A stretch of DNA of 53,496 nucleotides from Omnitrophica WOR_2 bacterium GWF2_43_52 (GCA_001805445.1 MHGF01000009.1:1-53496), one strand, 5' to 3'; shown: positions 16,947-25,992, counted from the stretch's first letter. Program-made: numbers and translations. The notes: generated from the sequence alone by a model not told the origin.

Positions 16947-18059
16947 ATGAGATTGCTCTATAAAATATTCTGGGGAATATGTTTTGCTGTGGGGGCTATA
17001 GCAGTAGGAGAGCGTTTAGTCGTAGGTAAGAAGCTGCTTAATTTGGGTAGTTATGTAACTTGGGGGTTGTGGGTTTCTCTTTATATTTATTTAGTGGGAT
17101 TATCCAGCGGTGCGTATATATTCACTTCTTTGGCTTCAGTTTTTAAATTAGAGCGCTTCGCTAAGTTGCGAAAAATATCCTTGTTAGCCAGTTTGGTAAC
17201 CTTAGTAGCGGCGCTCGTGGCTATTATTCTGGATTTGGGGCATTGGGAGAGATTCTGGCATGTGTTTATTCATCCTACTCCATCTTCAATGATGAGTTGG
17301 ATGGTCTGGCTCTATAGCCTTTACTTTCTTCTGCTTACAATGCAGGTGTTTTTTGTCTTTTCCGCTAAGGCGGAAAAAGCGCAATTTTTGTTTTTGATAG
17401 GGTTTCCTTTAGCCATCGCTATTCCTGTCTGCGGGGGATCACTCTTTGGGGTAATTGGCGCCATGCCCTATTGGCATTCGGCAATATTTCCAGTTCTGTT
17501 TTTCTTTGAGGCGCTGCTTTCGGGAATAGCATTGATTACGTTATTGAGCATACTTTTAGGCCTTGCCAGAGATGATAAGGAAGGGATATTTGTTATTCTC
17601 CCCAAGATACTTTTAGGGTTATTAGTGGCAAATATTGTCTTAGAGACAGGGGTTATGGCAGTGCCGCTTTGGGGGCAGATCGCCTATCATATTGACGCGG
17701 TGAAGTTGGTTCTGTTTGGTGAATTTTGGTGGGTGTTTTGGATTGCGCATATTGGCTTGGGTTGCCTTATTCCTTTACTTTTATTGTTGAGTAAAACCAA
17801 TATCATAAAGGTAGCAGTTGCTTCAGGATTAATTGCTATTACCTTTATGAGCGTGCGGCTTAATATTGTTATCCCGGCATTGACAATCCCTGAATTAAAA
17901 GGTTTGGAGAATGCTTTTATTGAAAAACGCCTTATGTTTTCTTATGTGCCAAGCCTTCATGAGTGGCAGGTTAGTTTGTTTATTGTGGCATTAGCTATTG
18001 GTCTATTTTATGCAGGGATGAAATTCCTCCCTACATTATTAGAAAGGAGGAAAGCCTGA
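16947..18059 (+). CDS. NrfD/PsrC/TtrC-type membrane quinone-interacting subunit
   Basis: 370 residues, nine or so hydrophobic helices. NrfD family features include the WGLWVSLYIYLVGLSSGAYI segment in the first third and RFWHVFIHPTPSSMMSWMVW near residue 100. Such subunits exchange electrons with the quinone pool and anchor the Fe-S and catalytic subunits. Its TGA overlaps the ATG of the catalytic gene, so translation is coupled. Confidence 0.85.
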   Translation: MRLLYKIFWGICFAVGAIAVGERLVVGKKLLNLGSYVTWGLWVSLYIYLVGLSSGAYIFTSLASVFKLERFAKLRKISLLASLVTLVAALVAIILDLGHWERFWHVFIHPTPSSMMSWMVWLYSLYFLLLTMQVFFVFSAKAEKAQFLFLIGFPLAIAIPVCGGSLFGVIGAMPYWHSAIFPVLFFFEALLSGIALITLLSILLGLARDDKEGIFVILPKILLGLLVANIVLETGVMAVPLWGQIAYHIDAVKLVLFGEFWWVFWIAHIGLGCLIPLLLLLSKTNIIKVAVASGLIAITFMSVRLNIVIPALTIPELKGLENAFIEKRLMFSYVPSLHEWQVSLFIVALAIGLFYAGMKFLPTLLERRKA

Positions 18060-21000
18060 TGGAAAAGACAAGGGCCTTTTTAGAAAAGCCTTTATCCCGG
18101 AAGAAGTTCTTACAGCTTTCAGGCGCTACCGGAGCATTGTTAGGCGCGGGGCTTATGGAAAGCCGCGATGTTTTAGCTGATAATAAGAAAGAGGTATCTT
18201 ACGATTTGAATAAGGCTAAGAATATCATTAATAGCGTCTGCCTGCAATGTAATACCGGTTGTTCCATTAAAGTAAAGCTTCTTGACGGCATATGTGTTAA
18301 GATTGACGGCAATCCTTACAGCCCCTGGACAATGTGGCCGCATATACCGTATAAAACTTCTATTAACGAGTCTGCGGCAATTGACGGGCATATTTGTCCA
18401 AAAGGCCAATCCGGAATTCAGACGCTTTATGACCCTTACCGTATCCGCAAGGTGCTTAAGCGCGCGGGGAAGCGCGGTGAAAATAAATGGGTAAGCATGC
18501 CTTTTGAGGAGGCGGTAAAGGAAATTGTAAACGGAGGCAAGCTTTTTAGCAATGTGGCGGGTGAGGAGAATAGGGTTATTGAGGGGCTGAAAGATATCTG
18601 GGTATTAAGGGACCCTAAGGTTTTTAAGGAAATGTCCGCGGATATCAAGGAAATCTGGCACGCCAAAGAAAAGGATGAGAAGCAGAAAAAGATTCAGGAG
18701 TTTAGGGAGAAATATAAAGAGCATTTAGATAAACTCATTGACCCGGAGCATCCGGATTTTGGGCCAAAGAATAATCAATTGCTTTGGATACACGGCAGGC
18801 TTAAAGGCGGCCGTTCGGAGTTCTTTAAGCGTTTTATCCAGGATTCTTTTGGCTCAACTAATTTTCACGGCCATACTACTGTGTGCCAGGGCTCACTTTA
18901 TTTTACCGGTAAAGCGATGTCTGACCAGTTTGATTTTGATGAAAAAGACAAGAAGGCCAAGTGGGGCGCGGGCAAGAAGTTTTATTGGCAGGGTGATTTG
19001 TCGGGTGCAGAGTTTGTGATTTTTGTGGGCGCGTCTCCTTTTGAGGCAAATTACGGGCCTCCCTACCGCAGTAATAAGCTTACCGAAGGGATGGTTTCCG
19101 GAAGGCTCAAATACGCGGTGGTTGACCCCCGGCTGTCTAAGACAGCGGCCAAGGCCTGGAAGTGGCTGCCTATAAAACCGGGGGCGGAAGGCGCTCTTGC
19201 CTTAGCCATGATAAGCTGGGTTATTGAAAATAAAAGATATGACGCTACCTATCTTGCCAATGCCAATAAGGCCGCGGCAAAATCAGATAAAGAACCAACC
19301 TGGAGTAACGGCTGTTGGCTGGTAAAGATGTCCGCCGCAGGCGGATCCGCCTCCGGCGGAAAAGACAGTAAGCCAGGAGAATTCCTGAGGGCTTCTGACT
19401 TAGGGATTGAGAAAACTAAAAAGACCAAAACCTTAAAAGACGGTACAGAAGTAGAATATGAGTTTGATAATTTTGTTTGTTACTCAAACGGCCAAGCCGT
19501 TACTTTTTACCCTAATGATTCTGAAACCTCCGCGGAGGGGGATTTGTTTGTGGATACCGAGGTAAACGGCATAAAGGTAAAGTCTGCCTTAACGCTTATT
19601 AGAGAAGAGGCGCAAAGATATAGCCTTGAAGGGTGGGCTAAGCTTTGCGGCTTAGACGTAGAGGATATTATTGCTGTATCCCAAGAATTTACCTCACACG
19701 GTAAGCGCGCCTGCGCGGATATCCATCGCGGGGTTTCACAGCATACCAACGGATTCTATAACGTCTTAGCCTGGTATACGCTTAACTTACTCATCGGTAA
19801 TTACGATTGGCAGGGAGGCATGTCGCAGGCATCTACCTATGACAATGCCGGAGAGAAAGAAGGCAAGCCCTACGATATGGGCAAGATGCATCCCAAAAAG
19901 ATTTCACCTTTTGGCATCAGCCTTATTCGTCATGGTGTAAAGTATGAAGAAACAACCATCTTCGCCGGATATCCGGCGAAACGGCCGTGGTTTCCTATGG
20001 CATCAGATGTCTATCAGGAGATTCTTCCTTCTGTTCAGGATGCCTATCCTTATGCTATAAAAGCCCTCATTTTATATATGGGAACTCCCGCCTATTCATT
20101 ACCCGCGGGGCAGACTCAGCTCAATGTTTTAGCGGACATCAATAAACTTCCTTTGTTTATTGCTTCTGACATAACTATTGGCGAGTCTTCAATGTACGCT
20201 GACTACATTATTCCCGATTTGTCTTATTTAGAGCGTTGGGAATTCCAGGGGTCGCATCCGTCGGTGATCTGGAAAGTTCAGCCGGTGCGCCAGCCCGCGG
20301 TGAGCCCTATCCCTGAAGAAGTTGAGGCTTTTGGCGAGAGGATGCCGATTTCGCTGGAGGCATTTTTTCTGAAGGCCGCGGAATTGATTGAATTGCCGGG
20401 TTTTGGCAAGGGCGGGTTTAAGGGTGGATTGGATTTACGGCGGCCGGAAGATTATTATTTAAAGATGGCGGCTAATGTGGCTTTTGGAGATGAAAAAGAC
20501 GGCTCTAAAGCGGTGGCTGATGCTGATGAGGCGGAGATTGGGGCGTTTATCGATAGCCGCCGAAACTTATCCAAGAGTGTGTTTGACCTGGAGAAATGGA
20601 AGCAGGCAGTGAGCCCGGAGTTATGGAGAAAGGTAGTATATGTATTAAACCGCGGAGGTAGATTTGATGATTTTGAAAAGGCCTTTGACGGGAAGCAGTT
20701 GAAGAATAAATACGGAAAACAGGCAAATATGTATCTTGAAAAATTAGTTAAGATTAAGAATTCAATTACCGGTAAAGGCTTTCCTTCTTTGCCGGTTTAT
20801 CTGCCGATAGCGGATGCGCAAGGAAACAGCCTTAACGATGAAAAAGAGGGTTTTGATTTAAACCTGATAACCTACCGCGAAATCGCGCAGTGTAAGAGCC
20901 GCACCATTTCAAACTATTGGCTTTTGGGCCTCTTGCCTGAGAATTTCATTCTATTGAATTCACAGGATGCCGCGCGTTTAGGCTTAAAGAACGGCGATAA

Positions 21001-21328
21001 AGTAAAAGTTACTTCTAAGACTAATCCAGAAGGGATATGGGATTTGAAGGAGGCAGGAACTACCCCTATGGAAGGCCGGGTTAAGGTTATTGAAGGAATC
21101 CGTCCCGGAGTAACCGCCTTTTCCTTAGGCCATGGCCATTGGGCATACGGCTCACGGGATGTTTTGGTTGACGGGCAGAGGATTGCCGGGGATAAGCGCC
21201 GCGGCAAAGGTATTCATGCCAATGCCGCGATGAGGATAGACCCGTACTTAAAAAATACCTGTTTAGAAGATTTAGTCGGGGCATCAGTTGCTTTTTATGA
21301 TACGTATGTGAAGTTGGTGAAGGTATAG
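18059..21328 (+). CDS. Molybdopterin oxidoreductase catalytic subunit, tetrathionate/polysulfide reductase-like
   Basis: 1089 residues. Tat-like leader (SRKKFLQLSGATGALLGAG), a [4Fe-4S] site at C61, C64, C68, C113 (CLQCNTGC, then CPKG) and full molybdopterin domains; the Cys in GHTTVCQGS near residue 280 is the likely molybdenum ligand. Length, the SVCLQCNTGC-type motif and the B-C-A neighbours suggest the TtrA/PsrA/ArrA side of the family. Substrate is not clear: tetrathionate, polysulfide, thiosulfate or arsenate are candidates. Residues 425-434 come from two tandem 15-bp palindromes (19331-19360) inserted in frame. Confidence 0.82.
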   Translation: MEKTRAFLEKPLSRKKFLQLSGATGALLGAGLMESRDVLADNKKEVSYDLNKAKNIINSVCLQCNTGCSIKVKLLDGICVKIDGNPYSPWTMWPHIPYKTSINESAAIDGHICPKGQSGIQTLYDPYRIRKVLKRAGKRGENKWVSMPFEEAVKEIVNGGKLFSNVAGEENRVIEGLKDIWVLRDPKVFKEMSADIKEIWHAKEKDEKQKKIQEFREKYKEHLDKLIDPEHPDFGPKNNQLLWIHGRLKGGRSEFFKRFIQDSFGSTNFHGHTTVCQGSLYFTGKAMSDQFDFDEKDKKAKWGAGKKFYWQGDLSGAEFVIFVGASPFEANYGPPYRSNKLTEGMVSGRLKYAVVDPRLSKTAAKAWKWLPIKPGAEGALALAMISWVIENKRYDATYLANANKAAAKSDKEPTWSNGCWLVKMSAAGGSASGGKDSKPGEFLRASDLGIEKTKKTKTLKDGTEVEYEFDNFVCYSNGQAVTFYPNDSETSAEGDLFVDTEVNGIKVKSALTLIREEAQRYSLEGWAKLCGLDVEDIIAVSQEFTSHGKRACADIHRGVSQHTNGFYNVLAWYTLNLLIGNYDWQGGMSQASTYDNAGEKEGKPYDMGKMHPKKISPFGISLIRHGVKYEETTIFAGYPAKRPWFPMASDVYQEILPSVQDAYPYAIKALILYMGTPAYSLPAGQTQLNVLADINKLPLFIASDITIGESSMYADYIIPDLSYLERWEFQGSHPSVIWKVQPVRQPAVSPIPEEVEAFGERMPISLEAFFLKAAELIELPGFGKGGFKGGLDLRRPEDYYLKMAANVAFGDEKDGSKAVADADEAEIGAFIDSRRNLSKSVFDLEKWKQAVSPELWRKVVYVLNRGGRFDDFEKAFDGKQLKNKYGKQANMYLEKLVKIKNSITGKGFPSLPVYLPIADAQGNSLNDEKEGFDLNLITYREIAQCKSRTISNYWLLGLLPENFILLNSQDAARLGLKNGDKVKVTSKTNPEGIWDLKEAGTTPMEGRVKVIEGIRPGVTAFSLGHGHWAYGSRDVLVDGQRIAGDKRRGKGIHANAAMRIDPYLKNTCLEDLVGASVAFYDTYVKLVKV
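19331..19360. repeat. Two tandem 15-bp palindromes inside the Ttr-like gene
   Basis: TCCGCCGCAGGCGGA is followed at once by TCCGCCTCCGGCGGA. The 30 bases encode SAAGGSASGG in frame. The same palindrome type occurs at 11249, 44218 and 48897. Confidence 0.9.
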
Positions 21329-21336
21329 GGGAGAAT

Positions 21337-21771
21337 ATGGTGGTAAATAAATTCCCCTCCCCTTGTGGGAGGGGAAAGGGGAGGGGGAGATTAAGTAAAA
21401 AGTTAACCAAGTCCGCTAGAGAGTTGAGGAATAATGCTACAGAAGCAGAAAAGTATCTTTGGTATATGTTGCGTCTTAGAAATCTTGGAGTTAAATTTCG
21501 CAGGCAAGGAGTGATAGGCAGTTATATTGTGGATTTTGTATGTTTTGAAAAGAGAGTTATTATAGAAGTAGACGGTGGGCAGCATGCAGACAGTGAAGAT
21601 GATAAAGTAAGGGAGCAATGGTTGAAAGGGCAAGGATTTGAGATTTTAAGATTTTGGAATGATGATGTTTTTGCAAATCGGGAGGGAGTCTTACAGAAGA
21701 TAATTAAGGCAATAAATACCCCCTCCCTAACCCTCCCCACGAGGGGGAGGGAATTTATAAGGAGGTTATAA
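21337..21771 (+). CDS. DUF559 endonuclease-domain protein
   Basis: 144 residues. The DUF559 domain (related to Vsr/restriction-endonuclease folds) spans about 28-125: ATEAEKYLWYMLRLRNLG, KFRRQGVIGSYIVDFVC, then VIIEVDGGQHADSEDDK and FEILRFWNDDVF. Catalytic-type residues (Glu of AEK, Asp of DFVC, E-x-D of IEVDGG, Gln and His) are present. N- and C-terminal ends (PSPCGRGKGRGR and TPSLTLPTRGRE) are encoded by the inverted repeats that flank the gene. The gene interrupts a respiratory gene cluster. Function is not established; a repeat-mobilising or DNA-repair role are guesses. Confidence 0.85.
   Translation: MVVNKFPSPCGRGKGRGRLSKKLTKSARELRNNATEAEKYLWYMLRLRNLGVKFRRQGVIGSYIVDFVCFEKRVIIEVDGGQHADSEDDKVREQWLKGQGFEILRFWNDDVFANREGVLQKIIKAINTPSLTLPTRGREFIRRL
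21349..21756. mobile_element. Inverted-repeat cassette carrying the DUF559 gene
   Basis: About 40-bp imperfect terminal inverted repeats: AAATTCCCCTCCCCTTGTGG on the left (to 21388) and the complement-like CCCCACGAGGGGGAGGGAAT on the right (21718-21756). Each arm can also fold on itself. The enclosed gene fills the cassette. Flanking target duplication was not found by eye. Confidence 0.65.
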
Positions 21772-21774
21772 CAT

Positions 21775-23232
21775 ATGAATGATGCAGCAAACACTACCAC
21801 AATGCGAATCGGTTTGAATGTGCCGCTTTTTATTTCGTCACTGTGCGCGATGCTTATCGGCGCGCCGCTTTTGGGGCTTATTGGAGTCTGGGGGTTTCTT
21901 GTTCAGGGGAAGGCAGTGCCTTCGTTTCTTAAGGTGCTCCACGCGCATATCTGCTGGTGGTCGCTGATTATCGTGATTGCCTCGTTGATTGTGCCGCATT
22001 TGTCTTTAAAACCCCTTGTAAAGAGATTGATAACCTGGGGAAGTTTCTTGCTTATTCCTGTGTATGTAATTTTGATGACTATGCACTATACGATGGCACA
22101 TCCCTATGTGCTTAGCCTGGGGGCTTTAGGTTCGTTTTATGTCAGTTTCCCGGGAGTAGGAATTTTTATCTGCGAATCCGGATTTTTCGCGGTGATGATA
22201 GCCCTGGGGCTTTTGGCCGCGGGGGTGAAAATCCCCTTGCTTACCGATGAGAAAGGTGAGCTTTCCCGCTATGAAATCAGTTCGCCGGTAGAAATTCCCC
22301 GTAAGTCGTTTTTGGGATATAGTTTCTTTCTTACCATAGCGGTAATCGTTGGGTTTATTATCCTCTTTGTGTTTACCTTACAGCATAAGGCAATTTCGCC
22401 CGCGGCATTGGTCCAGTTGCACACCCATTTAGGGATTTTCGCGGTTGGGCTGGTGATGGTTCCCTTGGCGATGAGCGCGGTCGGGGCAAAGAAGGAGAAA
22501 ATACTTTTTGCCTCCACATTAGGAAATACTACGGTATTTCTTACGTTCGTTGGGTTGTTAATCTTTATTTTCTTAAAAACACACAGTATCGTATGGATAG
22601 CCCCCGGGCTTTTATATGTCTTTTTATTATTCTTTGGCTGGTATAGTGTATGGGGGAATTTTGGCCTTCGGGATGGGATAAACCACTTTGTGCGCAGCGC
22701 CCTTATTTTTATCTGGAGCGCGATGTTGCTGTATGCCTTGGTTGGCCCGCTTTTGGGTTTACTTTACGATACCCATCCGAATTTGACCGTAACTTACAAG
22801 CAAAGCGGCTCGACAGCCACAGGGATTTATCAGTCCGCGGGAAGCGGTAATCAGCTTCACGTGGGAGAATATCCTGACCTTGAACATTATCCGGGAACCG
22901 CTCCGGTAAAGAGCACTCCCCGCGGCTTAGAGAACCTGCACTTAAGCCCTGCCTCCTGGAGCCATGTGGCAATCTTTTGGCTGATAATCCTGCTTATATT
23001 TGGTGAGGGAATTTTGAAGGCTATTGGCAGGCCTACGCTTATTTTCTTCCTGGCAGTGACCATTGCCCAGGCGCCGTTTTTTAATTCTATCGGCAGGATC
23101 GGCGCGTGGTTGGATATAAAGGGCGGCCCGGGGCCGTTGTATCTTGTGGGGCATCCTTTAAAGACGCTGAATATTATTATGCTGATTATCGTAATGCTGT
23201 TGTGGATGAGGAAAATCAAGGAACGCGCTTAG
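21775..23232 (+). CDS. Polytopic membrane protein with His-x-His motifs, unassigned
   Basis: 485 residues with about twelve hydrophobic helices. His-rich spots lie in helices: VLHAHICWWSL near residue 60, TMHYTMAHPY near 103, VQLHTHLGIF near 215 and GHPLKTLNI near 460. The paired H-x-H spots recall haem-ligating helices of the haem-copper oxidase/NO reductase subunit I superfamily, but I cannot place the full set of haem and copper ligands, so this is only a fold-level suggestion. A 70-residue hydrophilic loop (about 340-390) carries the YPDLEHYPG segment. Strong ribosome binding site (AGGAGG). It follows the Ttr-like cluster and precedes hydG. Confidence 0.45.
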   Translation: MNDAANTTTMRIGLNVPLFISSLCAMLIGAPLLGLIGVWGFLVQGKAVPSFLKVLHAHICWWSLIIVIASLIVPHLSLKPLVKRLITWGSFLLIPVYVILMTMHYTMAHPYVLSLGALGSFYVSFPGVGIFICESGFFAVMIALGLLAAGVKIPLLTDEKGELSRYEISSPVEIPRKSFLGYSFFLTIAVIVGFIILFVFTLQHKAISPAALVQLHTHLGIFAVGLVMVPLAMSAVGAKKEKILFASTLGNTTVFLTFVGLLIFIFLKTHSIVWIAPGLLYVFLLFFGWYSVWGNFGLRDGINHFVRSALIFIWSAMLLYALVGPLLGLLYDTHPNLTVTYKQSGSTATGIYQSAGSGNQLHVGEYPDLEHYPGTAPVKSTPRGLENLHLSPASWSHVAIFWLIILLIFGEGILKAIGRPTLIFFLAVTIAQAPFFNSIGRIGAWLDIKGGPGPLYLVGHPLKTLNIIMLIIVMLLWMRKIKERA

Positions 23233-23233
23233 A

Positions 23234-24616
23234 ATGCAGAATCAGAATGATATAGTTAATGAAGGTACTATCCTTAGGATATTAGAGGAAACTAAAAAGC
23301 CGAAAGCTGAAAGCGTTTTTTCTGTCCTTAAGAAGGCCGAAGAAAAGAAAGGGCTTGCGCTTCGCGACGCAGGGATTTTACTTCATGCGCAAGGCGCCGA
23401 ATTAAAAGAGGCGCTTTATCGGGCCGCGGGTAACATTAAGGATGAAATCTACGGCGAGCGGATTGTATTCTTCGCGCCTCTGTATGTTTCTGACTTTTGC
23501 GTCAATAATTGCCTGTATTGTAATTTTCATACTGAAAATAAAGGCTTGCACCGAAGGAAATTGGCCTTAGAGGAAGTGGAAAGGCAAACCGAGCTCCTTA
23601 TTGATATGGGGCATAAGCGGCTCCTTTTAGAGTTTGGAGAAGACCCTCTTCATAATGATATTGAGTATGTGGTAAAAGTTATTGAGCGGATATACTCAGT
23701 AAAGCAGGCTAAAGGCAATATCCGCAGGCTCAACGTGAATATTGCCGCGACTACGGTTAAGAATTACCGAAAGCTGAAGCAGGCGCAGATTGGGACCTAT
23801 CAGCTTTTTCAGGAAACCTATCATCGTAAGACGTATGAAGCGCTTCATCCATGCGGCCCAAAAGCGGATTACCAGCGGCAATTGACTGCTCATTTGCGTG
23901 CGTTTGAAGCGGGTATTGATGATCTGGGGATTGGAGTCTTATTTGGTTTATATGACTGGAAATTTGAAGTCTTGGCGCTTCTGCAGCACGCGCAGTATTT
24001 GGATAATGTCCTAGGGGTTGGCCCGCATACCATTTCGGTTCCGCGGTTTTGCCCTGCGCCTTCAGTGAGCTATAAACCTGAATATGCGGTAAGTGATGAT
24101 GATTTTTTAAAGCTTATTGCTATCTTGCGGCTGGCAGTACCGTATACAGGGATGATTATTTCTACTCGGGAAACTCCCGAAATAAGAAAAGAGGCCTTTA
24201 AAATCGGGATATCCCAGGCATCGGCTGCTTCAGTGGCTTCACCCGGAGGATACGGTAGTAGTGCTAAAGATGAAGCGCAGTTTGAGCTTCACGACCAACG
24301 GCCGCTTGCCGAGGTAATCAAAGGCGTTGTAGAAGATAAAATGCTGCCCAGCTTCTGCACTGCCTGTTATCGCAGGGGCAGGACAGGAGAGGCCTTTATG
24401 GAGCTTTCTAAACCGGGTGAAATCCATACTTTCTGCCGCTCTAACGGCTTATTGACCTTTGCCGAATATTTGGAAGATTTTGGAAACGGCCTTTATAAAA
24501 AAGGATATGAGACAATAGAACTATATTTAAACCAAATCGAAGACGAAGGCTTGCGCCGTAAAACTCAAGAACGCCTCGAAAAGATTAAGCAAGGAGCCAG
24601 AGATTTATATTTCTAA
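23234..24616 (+). CDS. hydG: [FeFe]-hydrogenase maturation radical SAM enzyme HydG
   Basis: 460 residues. Radical SAM site C89-x3-C93-x2-C96 (CVNNCLYC), a ThiH-like barrel (LLEFGEDPLHND), and a C-terminal auxiliary-cluster domain with FCTACYRRGRTGEAFM and a later FCRSNGLLTFAEYL, both typical of HydG. The enzyme splits tyrosine to give CO and cyanide for the H-cluster. It starts two bases after the preceding stop, probably one transcript. No hydrogenase large subunit and no HydF are encoded in the window, so its target is elsewhere. Confidence 0.9.
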   Translation: MQNQNDIVNEGTILRILEETKKPKAESVFSVLKKAEEKKGLALRDAGILLHAQGAELKEALYRAAGNIKDEIYGERIVFFAPLYVSDFCVNNCLYCNFHTENKGLHRRKLALEEVERQTELLIDMGHKRLLLEFGEDPLHNDIEYVVKVIERIYSVKQAKGNIRRLNVNIAATTVKNYRKLKQAQIGTYQLFQETYHRKTYEALHPCGPKADYQRQLTAHLRAFEAGIDDLGIGVLFGLYDWKFEVLALLQHAQYLDNVLGVGPHTISVPRFCPAPSVSYKPEYAVSDDDFLKLIAILRLAVPYTGMIISTRETPEIRKEAFKIGISQASAASVASPGGYGSSAKDEAQFELHDQRPLAEVIKGVVEDKMLPSFCTACYRRGRTGEAFMELSKPGEIHTFCRSNGLLTFAEYLEDFGNGLYKKGYETIELYLNQIEDEGLRRKTQERLEKIKQGARDLYF

Positions 24617-24645
24617 TCCTTCTAACTTCTAACTTCTTTAATTTA
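24611..24645. repeat. Heptanucleotide tandem repeat (CTTCTAA type)
   Basis: Five 7-base units (TTCTAAT, CCTTCTA, ACTTCTA, ACTTCTT, TAATTTA). The repeat contains the stop codon of hydG and fills most of the gap before the next gene. Confidence 0.75.
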
Positions 24646-24654
24646 TACACTGAT

Positions 24655-25836
24655 ATGTGTTACGCTATCCCCGGAAAAGTTGTTGCTATAGACGATAAGG
24701 TCGTTACCGTTGAATACTTTGACGAAAAGAAAAAAGCGCGCAATGACTTTTACGCTGATTTAGCTGTCGGTGAATATATCTACGCCCAGGGCGGGTTTGT
24801 GGTGCAAAGGATTGCAGAAGAGGAAGCCGCGAATATTTTAAAAACCTGGCAAGAGTTGTTTACAAAGCTTAAAGAGGTGGATTTACGCCTTACCCGCGAG
24901 CCGAAAGGCCTTTATCAGGTTGCCAATGCCACCCGCCAAAGGTCGTTAGGTAATTCCTGCTGTATTCATGGGATTATCGAGTTTTCTAATTATTGCCGTT
25001 CTAATTGCCTCTACTGCGGGATACGCAAAGATAATGTGAACCTAAAACGTTATAGGATGGATGTTGATGAAATAGTAGAAGCCTGTGAATACGCGGTAAA
25101 AGAATTGAAGTTTAAGGCGCTTGTCTTACAGTCCGGAGAAGACCTTTGGTATAGCCAAGAGAAGCTGGTGGACATCGTTGAGAAAGTTATGCGGAAGTGC
25201 CCTGTGCTGCTTATTGTAAGCATAGGCGAAAGGGATAGTGAGCTCTACAAAAAGTTATATGCTTCGGGCGCGCGAGGGGCATTAGTGCGCTTTGAAACCA
25301 GTAATCCGAAGCTCTATCAAAAATACAGGCCTGGCCATACGTTGGATGAGAGGCTTACCTTGATAAAGGAGTTGCGGGAAATCGGTTATTTGGTATTTAC
25401 CGGTTTTCTACTTGGCCTTCCCGGGCAAAGCGAAAAAGATATACTTAAGGATATAGAATTAACCCAATCATTAAAGCCGGAAATGTTTACTTTTGGGCCG
25501 CTTATACCTCATCCGGATACGCCGTTAAAAGATGTTCCTGTGCCGCCACTTGAGGCAGTGCTCAATACTATTGCCCGGGCAAGAATTTTACATCCGGATA
25601 GCCGCATATTGGTTACCACTGCCCTGGAAACGCTGGATAAAGAGGAAGGCGCTCAGAGAGGGTTTCTTTCCGGAGCGAATTCCTTAATGGTAAACCTTAC
25701 CCCTAAGAAATACCAGAGCCTCTACCAAATCTACCCCGAACGCGCAGGGACAGAGTTAGATACCAAACAAAAAATAGAAAAAGTCCTGCAATTGCTTACC
25801 ACCATAGGCCGTGCCCCCACCGATTTGGGAATGTGA
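24655..25836 (+). CDS. hydE: HypC-HydE fusion: HypC-like domain joined to radical SAM HydE
   Basis: 393 residues. Residues 1 to about 70 match the HypC/HupF hydrogenase chaperone (start MCYAIPGKVV with Cys2; RIAEEEAANILKTW helix). The usual HypC His in the VHxGFA motif is Gln45 here (AQGGFVV). Residues about 95-380 are HydE: GIIEFSNYCRSNCLYCGIR with C114, C118, C121, then LQSGED, FETSNPKLY and GFLLGLPGQS. HydE makes part of the dithiomethylamine/iron precursor of the [FeFe] H-cluster. Joining a [NiFe]-type chaperone domain to it is unusual. It pairs with hydG directly upstream. Confidence 0.85.
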   Translation: MCYAIPGKVVAIDDKVVTVEYFDEKKKARNDFYADLAVGEYIYAQGGFVVQRIAEEEAANILKTWQELFTKLKEVDLRLTREPKGLYQVANATRQRSLGNSCCIHGIIEFSNYCRSNCLYCGIRKDNVNLKRYRMDVDEIVEACEYAVKELKFKALVLQSGEDLWYSQEKLVDIVEKVMRKCPVLLIVSIGERDSELYKKLYASGARGALVRFETSNPKLYQKYRPGHTLDERLTLIKELREIGYLVFTGFLLGLPGQSEKDILKDIELTQSLKPEMFTFGPLIPHPDTPLKDVPVPPLEAVLNTIARARILHPDSRILVTTALETLDKEEGAQRGFLSGANSLMVNLTPKKYQSLYQIYPERAGTELDTKQKIEKVLQLLTTIGRAPTDLGM

Positions 25837-25838
25837 TG

Positions 25839-25936
25839 AGGGGACGTTGTTAACTTGTAAACTTATTGGCATATTTTGTTTTTTACAGAGAATTTAAAGA
25901 GGGGTAGATTAAATTGACAAATTAACAACGTCCCCT
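25839..25936. repeat. 98-bp inverted-repeat element, GGGGACGTTGTTAAC type
   Basis: 20-bp arms (AGGGGACGTTGTTAACTTGT and ACAAATTAACAACGTCCCCT) pair with one wobble/mismatch across 58 bases. It begins two bases after the hydE stop. MITE/REP-like, no gene inside. Confidence 0.8.
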
Positions 25937-25992
25937 AATTTCCCAATTTTTACCCCGTTTTCTGGCCGGTTACATATACTCCCCAATTTTAA

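Noticed and set aside
21775-23232. Calling the polytopic protein a cytochrome oxidase or NO reductase subunit I
   Set aside because: Only scattered His pairs are visible; the canonical haem and metal ligands in their usual helices cannot be placed.
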